64,000 nt of DNA, from NCBI GenBank assembly GCA_040772905.1, contig JAXGXJ010000004.1:62001-126000 (forward strand), written 5' to 3'. Source of the stretch: JAXGXJ01 sp040772905. Lineage in GTDB: Bacteria > Actinomycetota > Thermoleophilia > RBG-16-64-13. The notes under the pieces were generated by a model, which saw nothing but the letters and a program-made list of their open reading frames with translations, was not told the DNA's origin and did no database searches. Shown here in pieces: positions 56,468 to 64,000 of the stretch (its first letter is position 1; the number at the start of each line of letters is the position of its first letter). Both the position numbers and the translations under genes were made by a program.

Positions 56468-56866
56468 CTAGACCTGCTCCAGCTCGATAAGCGTCCCCAG
56501 GAAGTCCGCCGGATGGACGAATATCACCGGGTTGCCGTGAGCGCCGATCTTCACCTTGCCCAGCACACGCGCGCCTTCGGCCTCCAGCTTCTCCACGGCT
56601 GTCTGGATATCCTCGACCTCGAAGCACAGGTGATGCATGCCACCGCGGGGGTTCTTCTCCACGAACCCTTTGATGGTGGAGTCCTCGCCCAACGGCTCCA
56701 GTAGCTCGACCTTCGTGTTGGGCAGCGTCACGAAGCTCACGGTCACACCGTGTTCGGGCAGGGCTTTCGGCTCGGATACGTGGCCGCCCAGTGTGTCCCT
56801 GTAGACGGCCATGGCCTTGTCCAAGTCGGGCACGGCGATAGCCACGTGGTTGAGTCTCCCTATCAC
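56468..56866 (-). CDS. mce: Methylmalonyl-CoA epimerase
   Basis: 132 residues from GTG (product MIGRLNHVAIAVPDL) with GAGGAGGAG four to five bases upstream; a GTG overlapping the meaB stop is a poorer alternative. Vicinal-oxygen-chelate fold with metal ligands in LNHVAIAV, MHHLCFEVEDI and the final Glu of GTLIELEQV. It interconverts the R and S forms of methylmalonyl-CoA. Confidence 0.94.
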   Translation of the reverse strand: MIGRLNHVAIAVPDLDKAMAVYRDTLGGHVSEPKALPEHGVTVSFVTLPNTKVELLEPLGEDSTIKGFVEKNPRGGMHHLCFEVEDIQTAVEKLEAEGARVLGKVKIGAHGNPVIFVHPADFLGTLIELEQV

Positions 56867-56907
56867 GATCTCCTCCTCTACGGCTGTATGGGGACCTGGC
56901 TGCGTCG

Positions 56908-57906
56908 TCACGCGTCGTCCTTCCCCTGTAAGAACACATCGAGCAGATGACGAGCCGCCGTCATGGGCAACGCGTGCCCCGTGACCACAGCCTTTTCGAT
57001 ACGCGGTAATTCTGATTTCACCCGAGGATCGCGACGCAGCGCCTCCAGCAGGTCCTCGGCAGTCTCGCTCCACAACCACTTGCGCCGCTGCTCCGCGCGG
57101 CGCGCCTCCAAGCGACCGGCGTCACGCATGGCCGCGCAGTAGTCTTCTATAGCCTTCCACACCTCGGACAGACCCTCACCCGTAAGGGCGGAGCACGTCC
57201 GCACCGGCGGCGAGCCGACCCCGTCCCAGCGCTTCTGGGCCATGAGGGCCAGGCCGTAATCGACGGCGGTCTGCTCGGCGACCGTCTTGAGTGCCCCGTC
57301 CGCCTTGTTCACCACCACGATGTCGGCCAGCTCCACGATGCCGCGCTTCATCCCCTGCAGTTCGTCACCACCGCCGGGCTGGAGCAGCAAGAGCAGGACG
57401 TCGGTCATGTCGGCCACCATGGTCTCCGATTGACCGACGCCAACCGTCTCTATCATCACCACGTCGAAACCGGCAGCCTCGCACAGCAGCATCACCTCGT
57501 GCGTGCGGCGCGCGACACCGCCCAGTGTGCGCCCGGCCGGAGAGGGCCGGATGAAGGCCTCGGGGTGGCGCGCCAGCGCCTCCATGCGCGTCTTGTCGCC
57601 TAGGATCGAGCCGCCGGAGACCACCGACGACGGATCGACGGCCAACACCGCCACCCGGCGCCCCTGTTCAATGGCGTGGAGTCCCAGCGCTTCGATGAAG
57701 GTGGATTTCCCCACGCCCGGAGGACCCGACACTCCCAGCCTCAGCGCGCCTCCGGTGCGGGAGCCCACCAACTCCAGTACATCGAGGGCCTGGGCTCTAT
57801 GATCCGCCCGTGACGACTCGGCAAGCGTGATGGCCTTGGCCAGTGCCCTTCGCTGGCCGGCCAGGATGCCCTCCGCCAGCGCGGAAGGGCTCTTGTCGAT
57901 GCTCAT
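56908..57906 (-). CDS. meaB: Methylmalonyl-CoA mutase GTPase chaperone MeaB
   Basis: 332 residues. G3E GTPase with P-loop GPPGVGKS, VDPSSVVSGGSILGDKTRM, ETVGVGQSE and VNKADG. MeaB (ArgK/LAO-type) loads and protects the cobalamin cofactor of methylmalonyl-CoA mutase. It follows the mutase gene by about 40 bases and precedes the epimerase gene, so the three form one pathway unit. Confidence 0.95.
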   Translation of the reverse strand: MSIDKSPSALAEGILAGQRRALAKAITLAESSRADHRAQALDVLELVGSRTGGALRLGVSGPPGVGKSTFIEALGLHAIEQGRRVAVLAVDPSSVVSGGSILGDKTRMEALARHPEAFIRPSPAGRTLGGVARRTHEVMLLCEAAGFDVVMIETVGVGQSETMVADMTDVLLLLLQPGGGDELQGMKRGIVELADIVVVNKADGALKTVAEQTAVDYGLALMAQKRWDGVGSPPVRTCSALTGEGLSEVWKAIEDYCAAMRDAGRLEARRAEQRRKWLWSETAEDLLEALRRDPRVKSELPRIEKAVVTGHALPMTAARHLLDVFLQGKDDA

Positions 57907-57945
57907 GACGCCTCAGGCCCCGCTCGCGTGACGGTCCCGCCGCGA

Positions 57946-60099
<2,154 letters not shown>

Positions 60100-60173
60100 C
60101 AGGTCACATCCTCCTCTTCGGCATCCCGCGTCGATCCATCGCAGAAAAAATGAAAGTGAATAAGTGGCTTTCT

Positions 60174-60203
60174 GTTATAGCCATATTACTACGTGTGATT
60201 CCA
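60174..60203 (-). promoter_or_regulatory. Candidate promoter of the mutase operon
   Basis: TATAAC (60174-60179) on the minus strand, with TGGAAT 18 bases upstream (3 of 6 to the -35 consensus), in the short AT-rich stretch between truA and the mutase gene. The -10 is good, the -35 weak. Confidence 0.4.
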
Positions 60204-60224
60204 TCGCGCTGGCGTAGGACCGCC

Positions 60225-61010
60225 CTACGGGCGGAGCGCCTCCGCGGCCGGATAGGCCACGTCCCACAGAAAGAGTCCGCGCGCCGGTGCGGTGCGCCCC
60301 GCTTCCTCCCTGCAAGCGCCGTTCAGCAGCCTCCGGAAGTCGGCCGGACTCCTGTCTCCCCGGCCCACCTCGACCATGGTGCCCACCAGTGTCCGCACCA
60401 TGTGGCGCAGGAAGGCATCCGCCTGGATCTCCAGGAACACTCGCTCGGCGCCCATACGCCGCCATCTGCAGCACGTCACGAGTCGCTGGAAGAACATGTG
60501 CTCCGTCTGCGTGGGAGTGAAGGCCGTGAAGTCATGCCGCCCCTGCACGGCGATGGCGGCCTCCCGAAGGAGTCCGAGGTCCAGCGATCCGCTCACGCGC
60601 CACACGTAGCGCGCACAGAACGGTGAGTCGACCCCGCCAACTTGCACGAAGTACCGATAGGTGCGGCTGAGAGCCTGGCGCCGGGCATCGAAGCCCGGCG
60701 CGGGCACAAGCGACGTGACCGTGATGGCCGGGGGGGTGAGCGCGTTGAGCGACCGCAGCAGGCGCGTCGTGTCGACGTCGAGAGGGAGTCGAAGGCTTAC
60801 CACCTGCCGTCGGGCATGAACACCTGTGTCCGTCCGCCCCGCCACCCGCAGCCCGGGCGCCCGCCCAAGCACGGTGATGAAGGCCTGCTCCAGGCAGCCC
60901 TGCACCGTCGCCTGGCCCTCCTGCTTCGCCCAGCCATGCAGATGGGTGCCGTCGTACTGGAGGTCCATCCGATAGGTCTGCTGCTCGGTCCAGGGTGTAG
61001 GCCGTTCCAT
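60225..61010 (-). CDS. truA: tRNA pseudouridine synthase A
   Basis: 261 residues from ATG with AGAGGA upstream. DLQYDGTHLHGWAKQ and GRTDTGVHARRQV (catalytic Asp) are the TruA signatures, and the C-terminal domain has FLRHMVRTLVG. It makes pseudouridine at positions 38-40 of the tRNA anticodon arm. In many genomes it is followed by rplM; here about 12 kb of other genes intervene. Confidence 0.95.
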   Translation of the reverse strand: MERPTPWTEQQTYRMDLQYDGTHLHGWAKQEGQATVQGCLEQAFITVLGRAPGLRVAGRTDTGVHARRQVVSLRLPLDVDTTRLLRSLNALTPPAITVTSLVPAPGFDARRQALSRTYRYFVQVGGVDSPFCARYVWRVSGSLDLGLLREAAIAVQGRHDFTAFTPTQTEHMFFQRLVTCCRWRRMGAERVFLEIQADAFLRHMVRTLVGTMVEVGRGDRSPADFRRLLNGACREEAGRTAPARGLFLWDVAYPAAEALRP

Positions 61011-61048
61011 CAACTTCCTCTATCGATGTGATCCCTCACGCAAAAAGG

Positions 61049-61074
61049 GCCGGGAGCGTTCTCTCACTCCCGGC
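61049..61074 (-). terminator. Intrinsic terminator of the rpsM-rplQ operon
   Basis: GCCGGGAG and CTCCCGGC around a ten-base loop, followed on the minus strand by CCTTTTTG, 63 bases after the rplQ stop. truA therefore depends on readthrough or its own promoter. Confidence 0.85.
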
Positions 61075-61136
61075 GCCTCGTTGTGCGTCTCGACCGTTCG
61101 GCCCACCCTCTTGCCGCCCGTGGACTCGCGATGGAC

Positions 61137-61487
61137 TCAGACCAGTTCCAGGTACACCATCTCGGCAGCATCGCCCAACCTGGGGCCCAGATGGATGATA
61201 CGGGTGTATCCGCCCGGGCGATCGGCGTACTTCGGAGCGATCTCGTTGAACAGCTTGTACGTGATCTGCTTGTTGCGCAGTTGGCTGATAGCGACACGGC
61301 GCGAGTTGAGGTCGCCGGCCTTGCCCATCGTGATGATCTTCTCCACCATGGGCTTGACCTCTTTGGCCCGGGCCTCAGTCGTCTTGATGCGTCCATGCTC
61401 GAGCACAGAGCAGGCAAGATTCGCCAGCATCTGCCGGCGGTGATCCGGCTGGACGCCGAAACGTCTCCCTTTTCTCTGATGCCTCAC
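61137..61487 (-). CDS. rplQ: 50S ribosomal protein L17
   Basis: 116 residues from GTG two bases after rpoA. MRHQRKGRRFGVQPDHRRQM shape at the start, EHGRIKTTEARAKEV in the middle and GPRLGDAAEMVYLELV at the end are normal for L17. Confidence 0.96.
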   Translation of the reverse strand: MRHQRKGRRFGVQPDHRRQMLANLACSVLEHGRIKTTEARAKEVKPMVEKIITMGKAGDLNSRRVAISQLRNKQITYKLFNEIAPKYADRPGGYTRIIHLGPRLGDAAEMVYLELV

Positions 61488-61489
61488 TC

Positions 61490-62455
61490 TTATTCTCCTC
61501 TAAGCTTCAGGTTGTTCTGGGCCAGGCGCTCGCGCACCTCTTCGATGCTTTTCCGCCCGAAATTGGGGATGCACATCAGTTCCTGGTCGGTCTTGCGGAT
61601 GAGGTCACCGATGGTCTCGACTCCCTCGCGCTTCAGGCAGTTGTACGAACGGACCCCCAGTTCCAACTCTTCGATGGGAGTATCGTCGTAGTCAGAGAGG
61701 CCGTGGTCGTCCTGCTCTTCGCCCGACCCGCTCTCCTTCTCTTCGCCGTCCTCGTCAGATCCGTCCTTGTCCTCGCCCGCGGCGATGAAGATGGCCAAGT
61801 CGTCACGAAGGATGGCGGCGGCCTTGCTGACGGCAGCCAGCGGCTCGATGGAACCGTCGGTCTCGACCTCGAGCGTCAACTTGTCAAAATCGGTACGCTG
61901 GCCGACACGTGCCGGCTCGACACTGTAGGCCACCCGGACCACCGGTGAGAAGATGGAGTCGATGGGAATGACGCCCAGTACCGTCTCCGGCCTCTTGTTC
62001 TCGTCCCCCGAGGCGTACCCACGGCCGCGACGCACGGTCAGCTGCATCTCCAGGCGTCCGCCGTCCTCCAGGCTGCCTATGTAGGCATCCGGGTTCATGA
62101 CCTCCACGTTCCCCGGCAGTTGGATGTCGCCGGCGGTGATGGTGCCCGGACCTTCCTTGACCAGCTGCACCTCGTGCTCGTCGGCTTCGCCGTGTACCAC
62201 GAAGACGATCTTCTTCAGGTTCAGGATGATGTCGGTGACGTCTTCCTTCACATGAGGCACAGTCGAGAACTCGTGCTCCACGCCTGCGATCTTCACGGCC
62301 GAGATTGCTGCCCCCTCCAGCGAGGAAAGCAGCACCCGCCGGAGTGAGTTGCCAAACGTGTACCCGAAGCCACGGGCCAGCGGCTCGACCATGAAGCGGC
62401 CCCGGTTCTCGCCGACCGGCTCATACGTACTATGCGGGGTGGCAAAATCTAGCAA
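61490..62455 (-). CDS. rpoA: DNA-directed RNA polymerase alpha subunit
   Basis: 321 residues from TTG with AGGAGGG five bases upstream. N-terminal assembly domain (FVVEPL-type RFMVEPLARGFGYTFGNSLRRVLLSS, here in parts GFGYTFGNSLRRVLLSS) and C-terminal DNA-binding domain with LGVRSYNCLKREGVETIGDL and NFGRKSIEEV. The linker between them (about 225-255) is unusually acidic, rich in Glu, Asp and Ser. Confidence 0.97.
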   Translation of the reverse strand: MLDFATPHSTYEPVGENRGRFMVEPLARGFGYTFGNSLRRVLLSSLEGAAISAVKIAGVEHEFSTVPHVKEDVTDIILNLKKIVFVVHGEADEHEVQLVKEGPGTITAGDIQLPGNVEVMNPDAYIGSLEDGGRLEMQLTVRRGRGYASGDENKRPETVLGVIPIDSIFSPVVRVAYSVEPARVGQRTDFDKLTLEVETDGSIEPLAAVSKAAAILRDDLAIFIAAGEDKDGSDEDGEEKESGSGEEQDDHGLSDYDDTPIEELELGVRSYNCLKREGVETIGDLIRKTDQELMCIPNFGRKSIEEVRERLAQNNLKLRGE

Positions 62456-62509
62456 TCGGCCCTCCTATCTCTACGCTGCGCATGAAGCGCCAGCATCCTG
62501 CATCTGCCT

Positions 62510-63136
62510 CTACTTGGAGTACAGCTCGACGATGAGCGACTCCTGGATGGGGATGTCGATGTCGGCGCGCGTGGGCGGGCGCAGGACTTTGCCCACCATG
62601 TTGTCGTGATCGGCCTGCAGCCACGCAGGCACCGAGGCCGTCAGGTCGGTGGCGTCCTCCACCACGGCCTTCAGCCCTTCGCTCTTGAGCACCGCGGCGA
62701 TGACGTCGTCGGTCTTCACCCTATAAGAGGGGATGTTGACCTTGCGGCCGTTCACCGTGAAATGACCGTGCCGGATCAACTGCCTGGCCTGGCGATGAGA
62801 GGCGCCGAAACCCAGACGGTAGACCACGTTGTCCAGGCGGGATTCCAGCAGGCACAGCAGGTTCTCACCCGTGATGCCCGGCTGACGGGCGGCCTTCTCG
62901 TAGTAGCTGCGGAACTGGCCTTCCAGCACGCCGTAGTAGCGGCGGGCCTTCTGCTTCTCACGCAGCTGGTTCAGATACTCTGACTGCTTCCGCCTGCGAC
63001 CACGGCCGTGTTCACCCGGGGGATACGCACGCCGGTCGACGCCGCACTTGTCGGTGAGGCAACGCTCGCCTTTCAAGAAGAGCTTCTCGCCCTCCCGGCG
63101 GCACTGCTTGCACTGAGGAGATCTGTCTCTCGCCAT
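62510..63136 (-). CDS. rpsD: 30S ribosomal protein S4, zinc-finger form
   Basis: 208 residues. N-terminal CKQCRREGEKLFLKGERC gives a C-x2-C...C zinc ligand set (Cys+ form); the S4 RNA-binding domain follows (RLDNVVYRLGFGASHRQARQ). It nucleates 30S assembly and often autoregulates its operon. Confidence 0.97.
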   Translation of the reverse strand: MARDRSPQCKQCRREGEKLFLKGERCLTDKCGVDRRAYPPGEHGRGRRRKQSEYLNQLREKQKARRYYGVLEGQFRSYYEKAARQPGITGENLLCLLESRLDNVVYRLGFGASHRQARQLIRHGHFTVNGRKVNIPSYRVKTDDVIAAVLKSEGLKAVVEDATDLTASVPAWLQADHDNMVGKVLRPPTRADIDIPIQESLIVELYSK

Positions 63137-63151
63137 TCTTACTACTCCGCC

Positions 63152-63559
63152 TTATACACGACGCCGCTTCTTGGGGCGGCAGCCGTTGTGAGGGATGGGG
63201 GTGACGTCTTTGACGCTGGTGACATCCAGACCAGTGGCCTGCAGCGAACGGATGGCGGTCTCGCGGCCGCTACCCGGTCCCTTGACGAAGCAGTCGACCT
63301 TCTGCAGCCCGTGCTCCATGGCCGCACGCGCGGCCCGCTCAGCCGTCACCTGCGCAGCGAAGGGGGTGGATTTACGCGAGCCTTTGAAGCCCGCCGAACC
63401 GGCGCTCGCCCACGCGATCACATTGCCCTCTTTGTCGGTGAGGGTCACCAAGGTGTTGTTGAACGAGGTCTTGATGTACGCGTTGCCTACCGCGATGCTC
63501 TTGCGCACCTTGCGGCGCCGCCCGCGCGGACCGGTGGTAGTGCGTTTGGGTTTCGGCAT
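63152..63559 (-). CDS. rpsK: 30S ribosomal protein S11
   Basis: 135 residues. TSFNNTLVTLTDKEGNV, VDCFVKGPGSGRETAIRSL and DVTPIPHNGCRPKKRRRV are typical, the last being the conserved S11 C-terminus. Confidence 0.97.
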   Translation of the reverse strand: MPKPKRTTTGPRGRRRKVRKSIAVGNAYIKTSFNNTLVTLTDKEGNVIAWASAGSAGFKGSRKSTPFAAQVTAERAARAAMEHGLQKVDCFVKGPGSGRETAIRSLQATGLDVTSVKDVTPIPHNGCRPKKRRRV

Positions 63560-63604
63560 CTTCCTCTATCTCCGTCCCTAGATATCCTGCGAGCAGCCGG
63601 CCGG

Positions 63605-63982
63605 CTAGACCCGCACCTTCTTCTTGACGCCCACGGTGGGCTTGTGACCCTTGCGCACCCGGGCGTTGGTCTTGGTGCGCTGGCCTCTGACCGGCATGCC
63701 GCGCCGGTGTCGGATACCCCTGTAGCAGCCGATCTCCATCAGGCGCTTGATGTTCTGACTGCGCTCCCGGCGCAGGTCACCCTCCACCAGGATGTTGTCT
63801 TCGATGTACCCGCGCAGCCGCACCTCTTCATCTTCAGTGAGGTCCTTGACATGCGTGTTGGGATCGATATCGACCGCGGCCAGGATCTTGTTGGACATCG
63901 AGCGACCTATGCCGTAGACATAGGTCAGACCGATCTCGATCCGTTTCTCGCGGGGAAGCGTGACACCAGCGATACGAGCCAT
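63605..63982 (-). CDS. rpsM: 30S ribosomal protein S13
   Basis: 125 residues. MARIAGVTLPREKRIEIGLT, YGIGRSMSNKIL and the basic C-terminus GQRTKTNARVRKGHKPTVG are typical. GGAGAAGG precedes the ATG, so the operon continues beyond the right edge, where rpmJ and infA would be expected. Confidence 0.97.
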   Translation of the reverse strand: MARIAGVTLPREKRIEIGLTYVYGIGRSMSNKILAAVDIDPNTHVKDLTEDEEVRLRGYIEDNILVEGDLRRERSQNIKRLMEIGCYRGIRHRRGMPVRGQRTKTNARVRKGHKPTVGVKKKVRV

Positions 63983-64000
63983 CTACCTTCTCCTGCCTAG

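Noticed and set aside
60220..60234. CCGCCC/GGGCGG hairpin at the truA stop as terminator
   Set aside because: Short stem that includes the stop codon and has no T run after it.

Overview
The window is GC-rich bacterial chromosome, densely coding, with nearly everything on the minus strand. The gene order (comF-hpf-secA-prfB-ftsE-ftsX; rpmE-thyX-DUF1385-prfA-prmC-rpiB-glyA-dCMP deaminase-atp operon-murA; rpsM-rpsK-rpsD-rpoA-rplQ-truA) suggests a Gram-positive-type, probably deep-branching Actinomycetota (Coriobacteriia- or Thermoleophilia-like) organism. The prfB gene keeps the programmed +1 frameshift that, as I recall, classical high-GC actinobacteria have lost. Murein genes, two LytR-CpsA-Psr proteins and many GTG/TTG starts fit this. 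The taxon is inferred from order and composition only. A pyrogallol-transhydroxylase-type molybdoenzyme cluster suggests an anaerobe that handles aromatic compounds.

Layout, read in the minus-strand direction of transcription from right to left. (1) 64.0-60.2 kb: ribosomal/RNA polymerase operon rpsM-rpsK-rpsD-rpoA-rplQ ending in a terminator, then truA. (2) 60.1-48.3 kb: an accessory segment between truA and rplM, which are often neighbours in other genomes. It holds a propionate module (methylmalonyl-CoA mutase, MeaB, epimerase), a TetR regulator, and a molybdopterin transhydroxylase module: one iron-sulfur subunit, one large subunit carrying an extra N-terminal SCP2-like domain, an orphan receiver protein, and a second large subunit on the plus strand. 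(3) 48.0-47.2 kb: rplM-rpsI with promoter and terminator. (4) 47.1-40 kb: an ornithine-racemase-like PLP protein, glmS, a triple fusion AcpS-NnrE-NnrD, a CBS protein, a small membrane protein and a CCA-adding-type enzyme. (5) 39.9-32.9 kb: rpmE, thyX, DUF1385, prfA, a PrmC-TsaC fusion, rpiB, glyA, dCMP deaminase. (6) 32.8-24.5 kb: the F-type ATP synthase operon (atpI-like, B, E, F, H, A, G, D, C) running into murA. (7) 24.5-16.2 kb: two LCP ligases, a degenerate nucleoside-phosphorylase-like protein, ahcY, mtnA, a nucleotidyltransferase, comF. (8) 16.1-1 kb: hpf, secA, prfB, ftsE-ftsX, an M23 peptidase, a C-terminal processing protease, rsmE, HIT, yqeY, phoH, pgpH, ybeY, a DgkA-PAP2 fusion, a cytidine-deaminase-like protein and a partial acetyltransferase.

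Many neighbouring genes overlap by ATGA, GTGA or TGATG, implying translational coupling in long operons. The most distinctive content is the transhydroxylase module: a TetR gene is divergent from it, a perfect 8-8-8 inverted repeat sits inside the module's consensus-like promoter, and an 11-base piece of that site recurs upstream of the second large-subunit gene. Other unusual points are a cytidine-deaminase-like protein lacking its catalytic glutamate, a phosphorylase relic beside mtnA, several domain fusions, and two genes whose best-placed start codon is CTG. No tRNA, rRNA, CRISPR array or insertion sequence was seen, and no gene-free stretch exceeds 300 bases.
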